Assembly (NCBI RefSeq): GCF_031880315.1 | Contig: NZ_CP134771.1 | Span: 3,246,001-3,310,000, forward strand | Source: Pseudomonas baltica | GTDB lineage: Bacteria; Pseudomonadota; Gammaproteobacteria; Pseudomonadales; Pseudomonadaceae | Length of the DNA stretch: 64,000 nt | Direction of reading: 5' to 3' | In this document: in pieces, positions 1 through 8,992 of the stretch | Numbering within the stretch: the stretch's first letter is position 1 | Layout of the letters: every line of letters starts with the position of its first letter | Made by a program: the position numbers and the translations under genes | Notes under the pieces: model-generated | What the model was told of the DNA's origin: nothing | Database searches by the model: none | Seen by the model: only the letters and a program-made list of their open reading frames with translations

Positions 1-1115
1 GGCTGCACGAATTGGCTGTCGCCGCTCGGGATGCCGCCCCACAGCAGCTTGGCGCCCTGGCTCAGGGCATCGTCGATGTGCCGCGCGACCTTGCTGACGG
101 CGGCGGGGTTGATCAGCGGGCCGATGGTCACGCCGTCTTCCAGGCCGTTGCCGACCTTGAGCTTGCCGACCTCCTCCACCAGCCGCTGGGCGAACCGTTC
201 ATAGATGCCGTTCTGCACCAGGATGCGGTTGGCACACACGCAGGTCTGGCCGGCGTTGCGAAACTTGCTGAGCATGATGCCGGCCACGGCCTGCTCCAGG
301 TCGGCGTCGTCGAACACGATAAACGGCGCATTGCCGCCCAGCTCCAGGCTCAAGCGCTTGATGTGCTCGGCGCTCTGGCGCATCAACAAACGCCCGACCG
401 CGGTCGAACCGGTGAACGAAATCTTGCGCACGGCGGGGTTGCCGGTGATCTCCTCGCCAATTGCGGCGGGCAAGCCGGTGATCACGTTGAAGACGCCAGC
501 GGGAATACCGACACGCTCGGCCAGCACTGCCAGCGCCAGCGCCGACAGTGGGGTCAGTTCCGAGGGCTTGACGATGATCGGGCAACCCGCCGCCAGCGCC
601 GGCGCGCATTTGCGCGTGATCATGGCGTTGGGGAAGTTCCATGGGGTGATGGCCGCGCACACGCCCACCGGCTGCTTGAGGGTCATCAGGCGACGGTCGG
701 CGGCAGGCGACGGGATGGTTTGGCCGTAGCTGCGGCGGGCTTCTTCGGCGAACCATTTGACGAAGCTGGCGCCGTAGCGGATCTCGCCCTTGGCCTCGTT
801 GAGCGGCTTGCCCTGCTCCAGGGTCATGATCAGGGCGAGATCGTCGACGTTATCCAGCATGGCCTGATGCCAACGCTCGAGCAGCGCCGCGCGCTCGGCC
901 GCAGGTTTGGCGCGCCAGGCCGGCCAGGCGCGCTCGGCGGCGGCGATGGCCAGGCGGGTGTCGTCGCCCTGCATGGCCGGCACATGGGCCAGGCACTCGC
1001 CGGTGGCGGGGTCGATCACCGCCAGCGTGGCGCCGTCCTGCGCGCTGATCCACTGACCGTTCACGTAGGCGCGTTCTACCAGCAGGCTGGCATCTTTCAA
1101 TTGATGTTTGAGCAT
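1..1115 (-). CDS. NAD(P)-dependent aldehyde dehydrogenase, succinate-semialdehyde dehydrogenase-like (3' end outside window)
   Basis: The reading frame runs from an ATG at 1113-1115 to the window edge, giving about 371 residues of a family usually near 480, so roughly the last 110 residues are missing. The sequence NAGQTCVCANR, with catalytic Cys at about residue 292, and the preceding ELGGNAP glutamate motif are typical of GabD-type succinate-semialdehyde dehydrogenases. These oxidise a semialdehyde to the acid in the cytoplasm with NAD(P)+. An AGGA ribosome-binding site precedes the ATG. It is the last visible gene of the minus-strand catabolic operon, 114 bp after the argE-like gene, so it probably oxidises an aldehyde released by the oxidases encoded upstream. 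The family is certain; the exact substrate is inferred. Confidence 0.88.
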   Translation of the reverse strand, partial: MLKHQLKDASLLVERAYVNGQWISAQDGATLAVIDPATGECLAHVPAMQGDDTRLAIAAAERAWPAWRAKPAAERAALLERWHQAMLDNVDDLALIMTLEQGKPLNEAKGEIRYGASFVKWFAEEARRSYGQTIPSPAADRRLMTLKQPVGVCAAITPWNFPNAMITRKCAPALAAGCPIIVKPSELTPLSALALAVLAERVGIPAGVFNVITGLPAAIGEEITGNPAVRKISFTGSTAVGRLLMRQSAEHIKRLSLELGGNAPFIVFDDADLEQAVAGIMLSKFRNAGQTCVCANRILVQNGIYERFAQRLVEEVGKLKVGNGLEDGVTIGPLINPAAVSKVARHIDDALSQGAKLLWGGIPSGDSQFVQ

Positions 1116-1229
1116 GATCGAGTCCTGATCCGAGACAACTGCCAGTCTATGCAGGCGCCTCGGTGCAGGATGCTGAAAGCGGTGCGCCAGCAGCGCGGGA
1201 TGCTGAAATTCACGCGCCCACGGCAGGCT

Positions 1230-2387
1230 CTACTGCTTCAACGAGCCGAGCAGGGTGTGCAGGAACCGCTCGCCGGCTTCGAGCTGGCTGTCCTCGATAT
1301 ATTCGTCAGGCTTGTGTGCCTGCTCGATCGAGCCCGGGCCGCAGACCACCACCGGCACGTTGAGGCGATTGGCGAACAAGCCGCCCTCGGTGCCGAACGA
1401 GACCTTGATGTGCTCGGTGCCCGGCGCGGCAAAGCGGTGCAGCAGCCGTACGGCCTCGACGCTGGGGTGGGTCTCGAGCGCGGGGTACTCGTTCATCAGC
1501 TCGATGTCGATGGCGGCAACGCTGGACACTTGCCGGGCTTCGCTGACCAGCGCTTCGGCGCGCTCGCGCAACTCCTCCAGCAGCAACTGCGGATCATCGG
1601 CCGGCAGGTTGCGGAACTCGAATTCCAGCGTGCACAGGTTGGGCACGATATTCAGCGCTTTACCGCCGTCGATCCGGCCGATGTGCACGGTGCTGTAGGG
1701 GATGTCGTAGCCTTCGTCGCGCTGGCCGTGCTGTTCGATGCGCCGCTGGCTGTCGCGCAACGTCGAGATGAAATCGCTGGCCAGGTGAATAGCATTGATC
1801 GCCCGTGGCGCCAGTGAGGAATGCGCCTCCTGGCCGCGGCAGTAGGTGCGGTACGACGCCTTGCCCTTGTGGCCTACGGCGAATTGCATCAGCGTGGGCT
1901 CGCCCACCACGCAGAGGAATGGGCGCAGCGGCGCCATTTCCAGCACGTCGAGCAAGCGCCGCACGCCGACGCAGCCGATTTCTTCGTCATAAGACAGTGC
2001 CAGCTGCAGCGGTCGGTTCAAGTCGAGGTCAGCCGCCTCGAGCATCGTGTCGATGGCCAAAGCAATGAAGCCTTTCATGTCGCAGGTACCGCGGCCATAT
2101 ACCCGGCCATCCTTGAAGGTGGCCTCGAAGGGCGGCACGGTCCAGGCCTGCCCTGCGGCGGGCACCACATCGGTGTGCCCCGACAGCACGATGCCCGGCG
2201 TGCCCTGAGGCCCGACGCTGGCGAACAGGTTGGCCTTGCGGCCGGTCTCGTCCTTGACGATCAGCGCATCGATGCCTTTGCTGGCCAGCACATCACGCAC
2301 GTACTCGATGAGCGCCATGTTCGACTCGCTCGACACGGTATCGAAGGCGATCAGGCGTTTCAGGATGTCGCTCACACGGGCTTTCAT
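1230..2387 (-). CDS. M20 family amidohydrolase, acetylornithine deacetylase (ArgE)-like
   Basis: A 385-residue metallopeptidase-fold deacylase of normal ArgE length. Visible metal-ligand motifs are SGHTDVVPA (His71, Asp73), GRGTCDMKG (Asp103) and YDEEIGCVG (catalytic/metal Glu135-Glu136). ArgE enzymes hydrolyse N2-acetylornithine, but close paralogues cleave other N-acyl amino acids. Its start overlaps the stop of the upstream FAD oxidoreductase by 4 bp (ATGA), so the two are translationally coupled. Because it sits in a peptide-uptake and oxidation operon, I infer a catabolic N-acyl-amino-acid hydrolase rather than the housekeeping arginine-biosynthesis enzyme. The family is sure; the substrate is not known. 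Confidence 0.88.
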   Translation of the reverse strand: MKARVSDILKRLIAFDTVSSESNMALIEYVRDVLASKGIDALIVKDETGRKANLFASVGPQGTPGIVLSGHTDVVPAAGQAWTVPPFEATFKDGRVYGRGTCDMKGFIALAIDTMLEAADLDLNRPLQLALSYDEEIGCVGVRRLLDVLEMAPLRPFLCVVGEPTLMQFAVGHKGKASYRTYCRGQEAHSSLAPRAINAIHLASDFISTLRDSQRRIEQHGQRDEGYDIPYSTVHIGRIDGGKALNIVPNLCTLEFEFRNLPADDPQLLLEELRERAEALVSEARQVSSVAAIDIELMNEYPALETHPSVEAVRLLHRFAAPGTEHIKVSFGTEGGLFANRLNVPVVVCGPGSIEQAHKPDEYIEDSQLEAGERFLHTLLGSLKQ

Positions 2388-3619
2388 GACAGGGTGCTCC
2401 TCGGTTGCAGGCTGGCCAGGTCGCCGGCCAGAGGTATGGGCGGTGCGGGGGGCTGCAGGGCTTCGCCGGACACGCAGCCCGCTCCCACACGGGCCGTGGA
2501 GAAACGACGAACGTCGAAGGGCGCGATCGAGGTGGTGGTCTGGCCAGTGCTCATCAACTCGGCCATCACGTCCCCCACCGCAGGGCCGAGCTGAAAGCCA
2601 TGGCCGCAGAAGCCAAACGCATAGAACAGGCCATCGACCTTGCCGCTGGGGCTGATGACCGGCAACGAATCCGGCGTGTAGCTTTCGATGCCACTCCAGA
2701 CCCGAATGATGTTGAGGTTCACCGCCCCGGGCAGCAGCCTGCGCATCTGTTCGATCTGATTGATGGTGCTGCGCGGCTCGACCAGGGCGCGGCGATTGAG
2801 CATGTCGGGGCGGCTGCGATAGCCCCCACCGATGACAATGTTGCCGCGGGCGATCTGGCGAAAATAGATCACTTCTTCGGGGATTCGGGTGTACACGCCG
2901 ATGACCGTCGGCAATGAATAGGGCACCGGTTCCGTCACCGCCATCTGCGGCCCGTGGGTTTCCAGCGGTACCGGCTCATCGAACTGCTGGGACAGCTTTG
3001 CGCCCCAGGCACCGGCGGTGATCAACAGTTGCTCGGCGATGAACACCTGCCCATCGGTGGTGGTGACGTGGAACTGGCCGCCGACTTTCTGCACCTCGGC
3101 CACTTCGGTACGTTCCTCGACCCGAGCACCGGCACGAACGGCGGCGCGGGCAAAGGCTGGTGCGGCCAGACGCGGGTTGGCGTGGCCATCGTGGGGAGCA
3201 TAAGAGCCGCCTTTGACCTCTGGCCCCAGGAATGGAAAACGCTCATGCAGGGCCTTGCCGGCAATCACCTCGAGGTCCAGCTCGCGCGCTTCGGGGGCTG
3301 CGGCATAGGCATGCAATTCTTCAATGTGGGCCTCGTCGTAACACACCCGCATATGGCCGCTGGGGAGAAACTCCAGGTCTTCACCGATCAGCTCCGGCAG
3401 GCGCTTCCACAAGGCCAGCGAACGATTGGCAAGGTCGAGCTGGCCCAGGTGCCGGCCTTGGCGCCTGACGTTGCCGAAGTTCACGCCGCTGGCGTATTGG
3501 CCGATCTGATCGCGCTCCAGCAAGATCACGGAGCGCCCGCGCTGACGCAGAAAAAACGCCGACGCCGCGCCCATGAAGCCGCCGCCGACAATCAACACAT
3601 CACTTTTTTGCGGGCTCAT
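2384..3619 (-). CDS. FAD-dependent DAO-type oxidoreductase, HcnC / opine oxidase B / D-hydroxyproline dehydrogenase beta-like subunit
   Basis: A 411-residue protein of the D-amino-acid oxidase (DAO) fold. The N-terminal dinucleotide motif VLIVGGGFMGAAS lies at residues 8-20, and the C-terminal FAD motif FGFCGHGFQLGPAVG is present. The ATG at 3617-3619 was chosen over an upstream in-frame start because it makes a 4-bp ATGA overlap with the preceding gene and the FAD motif follows directly. With the two upstream genes it forms the three-part set (DAO subunit, FAD/BFD subunit, small 2Fe-2S subunit) known from HcnABC, opine oxidases and D-hydroxyproline dehydrogenase, which oxidise a C-N bond. 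Its last ~35 residues are proline/glycine-rich and appear to be read through a REP-like palindrome at about 2461-2500. Confidence 0.85.
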   Translation of the reverse strand: MSPQKSDVLIVGGGFMGAASAFFLRQRGRSVILLERDQIGQYASGVNFGNVRRQGRHLGQLDLANRSLALWKRLPELIGEDLEFLPSGHMRVCYDEAHIEELHAYAAAPEARELDLEVIAGKALHERFPFLGPEVKGGSYAPHDGHANPRLAAPAFARAAVRAGARVEERTEVAEVQKVGGQFHVTTTDGQVFIAEQLLITAGAWGAKLSQQFDEPVPLETHGPQMAVTEPVPYSLPTVIGVYTRIPEEVIYFRQIARGNIVIGGGYRSRPDMLNRRALVEPRSTINQIEQMRRLLPGAVNLNIIRVWSGIESYTPDSLPVISPSGKVDGLFYAFGFCGHGFQLGPAVGDVMAELMSTGQTTTSIAPFDVRRFSTARVGAGCVSGEALQPPAPPIPLAGDLASLQPRSTLS

Positions 3620-4992
3620 GACACCTCCTCTTCGATGCGCATCGACAGCGGCTTGACCGGTGCCTGGCCACGCTGGCGGCCGACCGATTCGACGGCCACA
3701 CCGGCCTCGGCGGCGATGATTTCCGCCCCACCCTGCGCGCAGTAACGGCCTTGGCAACGGCCCATGCCCACCCGGCTGAAGGCCTTGGCGCGATTCACTT
3801 CGCACGCGCCCTTTTCGCGCACCACGCCGCGCAGCTCACCGGCGGTGATCATCTCGCAGCGACAAACGATCGCGTCATCAGGCAACGCCTTGGCCTGCGC
3901 CTGGGGCCAGGGGAAGGCTTCAGCCAGCCCCACTCGGAAACGCTCCATCACCGCCAGCGACTGACTGCAGGCTTGCCGGGCGGTGGCGTCCACCGGCTGC
4001 TGCAAATCGTGCAACAGCGCCATCGCCGCCAGCCGTCCGGCCTGTTCGGCGGCATCGGCGCCGCGAATCCTGGCACCGTCGCCGGCCGCATAAACGCCGC
4101 TCACCGAGGTCCGCCCTTCGTCATCGACCGCCAGCAACCACTGCCCTGACACGTCATCGAAACGCAGATCGCAGCCCGCCAGATCGGCCAGCTGGGTTTC
4201 CGGGCGCAAGTGATATCCCAGGGCCACGGCGTCGCAGTCCAGCTGCACCTCGCGGCCGTCGGCCGTCTTGAACCGCACGCCGCTGACCCCGGTGCGAGCG
4301 TCGCCCAGCACCTGTTGCGGCGCCACACCCAAGTGCACCGGCACCTTGCCCCGGTACAAGCGCGCCAGCAGCCGGGCACCTTCGAGCAGCACGGTTGGAC
4401 GCGCCAGCAGCTTGGGCAACGCCTTGATGCGCTTGCTCAGCGGCGAGGTATCGAGCACCGCCGCCACCTGTGCGCCGGCCTTGAGGTACTGGCTGGCGAC
4501 CAGATACAACAGCGGCCCGCTGCCCATGAACACCACGTTGTGGCCGATGGACACCGACTGCGCCTTGAGCGCGATCTGCGCCCCGCCGAGGCTGTAGGTG
4601 CCCGCCAGTTGCCAGCCCGGCAGCGGCATCAGCCGGTCAGTCGCGCCGGTGCATAAAATCAGCGCGTCATACTCGATGACCGAATGCCGGCCCTGGCTCT
4701 GGCAATGCAACTGCCCCGGCGTGAGGTTCCACACCAGGGTGTCCGGCCGATAATCGATGCGGTCGCGCAGGCGGTCGAAACTCTGATGCAGCGCCTCGGC
4801 CTTGGCTGCCTCGCTGCCATACAACGCCTGGTAATCGCGGGTGAAGCCCTCGGGCTGACGACGATAGATCTGCCCGCCATCGCGGCGATTTTCGTCCACC
4901 ACGATGGGCGTGATACCGGCCGCCAGCAGGGTTTCGGCGCAGCGTGTGCCGGCCGGCCCTGCGCCGACGATGACTACCCGTGCAGTGGCCAT
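3616..4992 (-). CDS. FAD/NAD(P)-binding oxidoreductase with C-terminal BFD-like [2Fe-2S] domain, HcnB / opine oxidase A-like subunit
   Basis: A 458-residue flavoprotein beginning with the FAD motif VVIVGAGPAGTRCAE. A second nucleotide-binding region (VVFMGSGPLLYLVA) follows at about residue 155. The C-terminal part carries a BFD-like iron-sulfur domain with CRCE, then VGMGRCQGRYC, supplying four cysteines. This is the layout of the large subunit of HcnABC, opine oxidase and LhpBEF-type heterotrimeric dehydrogenases. Its start overlaps the end of the small 2Fe-2S gene by 19 bp, and its end overlaps the DAO gene by 4 bp. The three are therefore almost certainly co-translated and form one membrane-associated or soluble complex. 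The oxidised substrate cannot be told from sequence. Confidence 0.87.
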   Translation of the reverse strand: MATARVVIVGAGPAGTRCAETLLAAGITPIVVDENRRDGGQIYRRQPEGFTRDYQALYGSEAAKAEALHQSFDRLRDRIDYRPDTLVWNLTPGQLHCQSQGRHSVIEYDALILCTGATDRLMPLPGWQLAGTYSLGGAQIALKAQSVSIGHNVVFMGSGPLLYLVASQYLKAGAQVAAVLDTSPLSKRIKALPKLLARPTVLLEGARLLARLYRGKVPVHLGVAPQQVLGDARTGVSGVRFKTADGREVQLDCDAVALGYHLRPETQLADLAGCDLRFDDVSGQWLLAVDDEGRTSVSGVYAAGDGARIRGADAAEQAGRLAAMALLHDLQQPVDATARQACSQSLAVMERFRVGLAEAFPWPQAQAKALPDDAIVCRCEMITAGELRGVVREKGACEVNRAKAFSRVGMGRCQGRYCAQGGAEIIAAEAGVAVESVGRQRGQAPVKPLSMRIEEEVS

Positions 4993-5282
4993 ACCGCCTC
5001 CGGTTGCGTGGTGATGATGTCTTGCCCTTCGCGGACTTCGTTGGAGCAGGCACGCAAGCGTTCACCGCTGCGGGTCCAGACCCAGCAGTCCTGGCAGGCG
5101 CCCATCAGGCAGAAACCGGCGCGGCGCCCGGAATCGAACTCCGACTCGCGCAGCGCGACGCCCTGGGTCAGGAGTGCGACCATCAGCGTGTCGCCCTGCA
5201 ACGCCTCGATGGGCATGCCATCGACCAGCAGGCTGACGGTGGCGCGGTCGCGCTCGCCGAGTCTTGCGAATCGCCCTTTCAT
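4974..5282 (-). CDS. small (2Fe-2S)-binding subunit, HcnA-like
   Basis: A 102-residue ferredoxin-like protein with GFCLMGACQDCWV and a later Cys (LRACSNEV). These are the four cysteines of the 2Fe-2S fold found in HcnA, SoxA N-terminal-like and opine-oxidase small subunits. The ATG at 5280-5282 overlaps the stop of the upstream ABC ATPase gene by 4 bp. A longer in-frame ORF exists but its added part is just shadow of the ATPase gene. Role by family: electron transfer inside the three-subunit dehydrogenase encoded by this and the next two genes. Confidence 0.85.
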   Translation of the reverse strand: MKGRFARLGERDRATVSLLVDGMPIEALQGDTLMVALLTQGVALRESEFDSGRRAGFCLMGACQDCWVWTRSGERLRACSNEVREGQDIITTQPEAVWPLHG

Positions 5283-7120
5283 GCGTAGGCTCCCACGATC
5301 ATGCTGTTCAAAGGTTCTTGTGTGTCCTGCAGTTCGACGCTGTCGCGGTGGCAGAGGATTTCGCTGCCGCCCTCGATCACCCGGCGGCCGGGTGCGGTCT
5401 TGTTGCACAGGCCGTCGATGCGCTGCGGGCAGCGATTGAGGAAGGTGCACAGCTCGGGCACGTTGGCCGGCGCGCCTATGCTCGGCAACGGACCGCACTG
5501 GGTACCGCAGTGCTCCAGCCAGCCCTGGCGCAGCTCGGGCACCGAATGCACCAGCAGATCGGTGTAAGGATGGAACGGCGGGCGACTGAACGCTTCGCGG
5601 CGGCCCTGTTCGACCTTGTGGCCGCTGTACATCACCATGATGTCATCGCACAGCGCACGCACCGTAGAGATATCGTGACTGATGAACAGATAGGACACCC
5701 CCAGCTCGCGGCGCAGATCGCGCAACAGCTCGAGGATCGCGGCACCGACCACGGTGTCGAGGGCCGAGGTGACCTCGTCGCACAGGATCAGGTCCGGCTT
5801 GGCCGCCAGCGCCCGGGCCAGGTTGATGCGCTGCTTCTGACCGCCGGACAGCTCGTTGGGGCGGCGCTCGGCGATGTCCCGCGGCAAGCGCACCAGGTCG
5901 AGCAATTCATCGATGCGCTGGCGCAACGGCGCACCCTTGAGGCCGAAATACATCTTCAACGGCCGCGACAGAATGGTGCTGATGCTGTGCATCGGGTTGA
6001 GCGCGGTATCGGCGTTCTGGAACACCATCTGGATGCGCCGGAACTGATCGTCAGTGCGCCCGGCCAGGGTGCCCGACAGCGGCGCGCCGTCAAACGCCAA
6101 CTGGCCGCGGGCCGGGCTGAGCAAACCGGCGACCACCCGCGCCAAGGTCGATTTACCAGAGCCCGACTCGCCGATCACACCGATGGCCTGACCACGGTGG
6201 ATGGTCAGGTCGATGTCTTCGAGTACGCGGATCATTGGCATGCCTTGCAGGTCAGCCTTGCCGTAGCCTGCGGTCATGCCCTTGATGGTCAGCAACGGCC
6301 GGTCCTGGGGCCTTTCGCTACCGGGCGACAGCACCGCATCCGGGCGCGCCGCCGCCAGCAGGCTGCGGGTGTATGGCTCGGCGGGCGCCTTGAGCAGCGC
6401 TGCGGTGGAGCTCTGCTCGACAATCCGGCCACCGTTGAGCACTACAATCTGGTCGGCCATCTGCGCCACTACGGCTAGGTCGTGGGACACGTACACCGCC
6501 GTGGCGCCACGCTCGCGCACCACGCGCTTGAACGCCAGCAGCACGTCGATCTGAGTGGTCACGTCCAACGCCGTGGTGGGTTCATCGAGCACCACCAGCA
6601 GCGGATCGCTGATCAGCGCCATGGCCGCCATGACGCGCTGCAATTGCCCACCCGAGACCTGGTGCGGATAGCGCTGGCCGATCCCCTCGGGGTTGGGCAG
6701 GGCCAGGTCGCGGAACAAGCCGATGGCTTTGGCCTGCAACTGGTCGCGAGAGCCCAGGCCGTGGATCAGCGCGCCCTCGATCACTTGATCGATGAGCTTC
6801 TTGGCCGGATTGAACGCCGCCGCCGCGCTTTGCGCGATATACGACACGCGATTGCCGCGCAGACGCTGCAGGGTGCTTTCGCCCAGGCCGAGCATGTTGT
6901 GTTCGCCTACCTGCACCACGCCGCCGGCCAGCCGACAGCCGCGCCGCGCATACCCCAGCAGCGCCAAGGCGATGGTGGTTTTGCCGGAACCGGACTCGCC
7001 GATCAGCGCCAGCACCTCGCCCTGCTCCAGGGCGAAGCTGACGCCCTTGACGATCTCGACCTCGCCGCGTTCGCCACTGGCGACCACGCGCAGGTCTTGC
7101 ACTCGGATCAGTTCAGTCAT
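5279..7120 (-). CDS. dipeptide/oligopeptide-type ABC transporter, fused double ATP-binding protein (DppD-DppF fusion)
   Basis: A 613-residue protein with two complete ABC cassettes. The first has Walker A GESGSGKTT near residue 40 and signature VSGGQLQRVM; the second has GESGSGKST and signature LSGGQKQRIN. Walker B aspartates are seen in VVLDEPTTALD and ILCDEVTSALD. A C-terminal oligopeptide/dipeptide C-domain contains CTFLNRCPQRIDGLC. In many bacteria these are two genes, so this is the fused form. It starts 1 bp after the stop of the permease gene and ends with a 4-bp overlap into the small 2Fe-2S subunit. That direct coupling of importer and oxidase is good evidence that the imported compound is the oxidase substrate. 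Confidence 0.92.
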   Translation of the reverse strand: MTELIRVQDLRVVASGERGEVEIVKGVSFALEQGEVLALIGESGSGKTTIALALLGYARRGCRLAGGVVQVGEHNMLGLGESTLQRLRGNRVSYIAQSAAAAFNPAKKLIDQVIEGALIHGLGSRDQLQAKAIGLFRDLALPNPEGIGQRYPHQVSGGQLQRVMAAMALISDPLLVVLDEPTTALDVTTQIDVLLAFKRVVRERGATAVYVSHDLAVVAQMADQIVVLNGGRIVEQSSTAALLKAPAEPYTRSLLAAARPDAVLSPGSERPQDRPLLTIKGMTAGYGKADLQGMPMIRVLEDIDLTIHRGQAIGVIGESGSGKSTLARVVAGLLSPARGQLAFDGAPLSGTLAGRTDDQFRRIQMVFQNADTALNPMHSISTILSRPLKMYFGLKGAPLRQRIDELLDLVRLPRDIAERRPNELSGGQKQRINLARALAAKPDLILCDEVTSALDTVVGAAILELLRDLRRELGVSYLFISHDISTVRALCDDIMVMYSGHKVEQGRREAFSRPPFHPYTDLLVHSVPELRQGWLEHCGTQCGPLPSIGAPANVPELCTFLNRCPQRIDGLCNKTAPGRRVIEGGSEILCHRDSVELQDTQEPLNSMIVGAYA

Positions 7121-7121
7121 G

Positions 7122-8006
7122 TCAGTGTCCTGCACTACGGCGGCTGCAGCGCGACGAGATGCGGTCGATGAACAGGTTGACGCCAATCGTCAGGGTGCCG
7201 ATGGCCAGTGCCGGGATCACCAACGCCGGCGCGCCCTGATTGAGGCCGCCGATGTTTTCGCGCACCAGCGAGCCCAGGTCGGCATCGGGCGGTTGCACGC
7301 CCAAGCCCAGAAAGCTCATGCCGCTGAGCAACAGCACGATAAAGCCGAAGCGCAGGCCCAGGTCGGTGAGGACCGGGTTGAGCATGTTCGGCAGGATCTC
7401 CACACAGGCAATGTACAAGCGCCGCTCGCCACGGGTGCGGGCCACCTGAACGTACTCCAGCGCCTCGATATTGACCGCCAGGCTGCGGGCGATGCGAAAG
7501 GCGCCAGGGCAGAAACTCAACACCGCCGTGCAGATCAGCAAAAGCACCGAAGAGCCGAATGCCGACACCATGATCAGCGCCAGCATCTTGCTGGGGATCG
7601 AGATAAAGGCGTCCATCAACCGGCTGATGATTTCGTCCAGCCATTTAGGCGCGACCACCGACAGCAACGCGCAAATGGTCCCAAGGCCGCTGGCAAGCAC
7701 GGCCGAGATCAAGGCCAGGCCGACCGTGAAGCGCGCCCCCACCAACACCCGGCTGAGCATGTCGCGCCCCAGGTAATCGGTGCCGAAGGGATGCGCGCGG
7801 CTGAGCACATCGAAGATGGTGTCCGACACCACTTCGCCCACCGGGTGCGGGGCCAGCCAGGGGCCGAAGATCGCCACCAGCAGCCAGCCCAGGCACACCA
7901 ACGCACCGACCAGCCCCAGCCACGAGGGGCTGCGCGCCACTTTGCCGGTGGCCAGGTCTGGGGTGCCAGGGCCACCTGACGTCGATTTCACAATGACTTC
8001 GTTCAT
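7122..8006 (-). CDS. peptide-type ABC transporter permease, DppC-like
   Basis: A 294-residue inner-membrane permease. It has an N-terminal OppC-type segment, one N-terminal membrane helix (around residues 26-48) and the binding-protein-dependent transport domain with HPFGTDYLGRDMLSR before it, which is diagnostic of DppC/OppC. The ATG at 8004-8006 was preferred because it gives a 4-bp overlap with the upstream permease; an in-frame start 36 bp earlier would overlap that gene far more. With the partner permease it forms the channel of a peptide/nickel-type importer. Confidence 0.9.
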   Translation of the reverse strand: MNEVIVKSTSGGPGTPDLATGKVARSPSWLGLVGALVCLGWLLVAIFGPWLAPHPVGEVVSDTIFDVLSRAHPFGTDYLGRDMLSRVLVGARFTVGLALISAVLASGLGTICALLSVVAPKWLDEIISRLMDAFISIPSKMLALIMVSAFGSSVLLLICTAVLSFCPGAFRIARSLAVNIEALEYVQVARTRGERRLYIACVEILPNMLNPVLTDLGLRFGFIVLLLSGMSFLGLGVQPPDADLGSLVRENIGGLNQGAPALVIPALAIGTLTIGVNLFIDRISSRCSRRSAGH

Positions 8007-8959
8007 TGGGTTCTCAGCCTCGGGTTGGACAAAATCGCGCACAGGTCGGCCAGCAGCACCAACCCCAGGTACGCCGTGCAGAACAACATGGTGCAGGCCT
8101 GAACCAGCGCCATGTCGCGGTTGGTGACCGCGTCGACCATCAGGCTGGCGATGCCGGGGTAGTTGAAAATGGTCTCGACGATCACCACCCCGCCCAGCAG
8201 GTACGACAGGCTCAGCGCCACCGCATTGGCAATCGGGCCGATGGCATTGGGCAAGGCATGGCGCAACACGATGCGGATGGGGCCGACGCCCTTGAGGCGC
8301 GCCATTTCAACGTAGGGGCTGTCCAGCTGATCGATGACCGCTGCACGGGTCATGCGCGCCATTTGCGCGACGATCACAAAGCACAGGGTCATCACCGGCA
8401 GGGCGTAGGTGCGCATGAACTGCCACGGCGAGGTGATCTCGCTGGCGTAGGACAACGCCGACAACCAACCCAGGTTGACCGCGAACACCAGCACCGCCAG
8501 CGTCGCCACCAGAAACTCCGGCACCGCCACCAGCGCCAGGGTGACGAAGCTCAAAAAGCTGTCGATGCGGCCGCCGCGGCCCATGGCCGAACCGATGCCC
8601 AGGGTCAGCGCCACCGGCACCGAAACCACCGCGGTGACCGCCGCCAGCATCAGGGTATTGGGGACGCGCCCGGCCATCAGTTCACTGACGGGCGTGGAGC
8701 TCGACACGGACAGCCCCAGGTCGCCACTCAGCAACCCCATCAGCCAATGCAGGTAACGCACCACACCGGGCTGATCCAACCCGAGCTTGAGCCGCAGCGC
8801 GGCCACCTGCTCCGGTGTCGCGAACTGCCCCAGGGACTGTTGCGCCGCGTCCCCAGGCAATACCGCAGTGATGGCGAACACCACCATCGACACGATCAAC
8901 AACGTCACGATTGCGGCGCCGAAGCGCCTGCCGATCAGCCACAGCGTGTTGCTATTCAT
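8003..8959 (-). CDS. peptide-type ABC transporter permease, DppB-like
   Basis: A 318-residue hydrophobic protein with a first membrane helix at about residues 12-32 (AAIVTLLIVSMVVFAITAVLPGD). It also has the conserved LPGDAA motif and an EAA-type loop (ARLKGVGPIRIVLRHALPNA) that contacts the ATPase. Its length is standard for DppB. It lies 33 bp after the binding-protein gene and overlaps the next permease by 4 bp. It forms the inner-membrane pore with the DppC-like partner. Confidence 0.9.
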   Translation of the reverse strand: MNSNTLWLIGRRFGAAIVTLLIVSMVVFAITAVLPGDAAQQSLGQFATPEQVAALRLKLGLDQPGVVRYLHWLMGLLSGDLGLSVSSSTPVSELMAGRVPNTLMLAAVTAVVSVPVALTLGIGSAMGRGGRIDSFLSFVTLALVAVPEFLVATLAVLVFAVNLGWLSALSYASEITSPWQFMRTYALPVMTLCFVIVAQMARMTRAAVIDQLDSPYVEMARLKGVGPIRIVLRHALPNAIGPIANAVALSLSYLLGGVVIVETIFNYPGIASLMVDAVTNRDMALVQACTMLFCTAYLGLVLLADLCAILSNPRLRTQ

Positions 8960-8992
8960 GAGCTTGCCCTCCGCGTCGGTTCACCGCTGCAA

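Noticed and set aside
12..1817. A 601-residue plus-strand open reading frame at the window start
   Set aside because: It runs opposite the GabD-like and ArgE-like genes, both of which show intact catalytic motifs.
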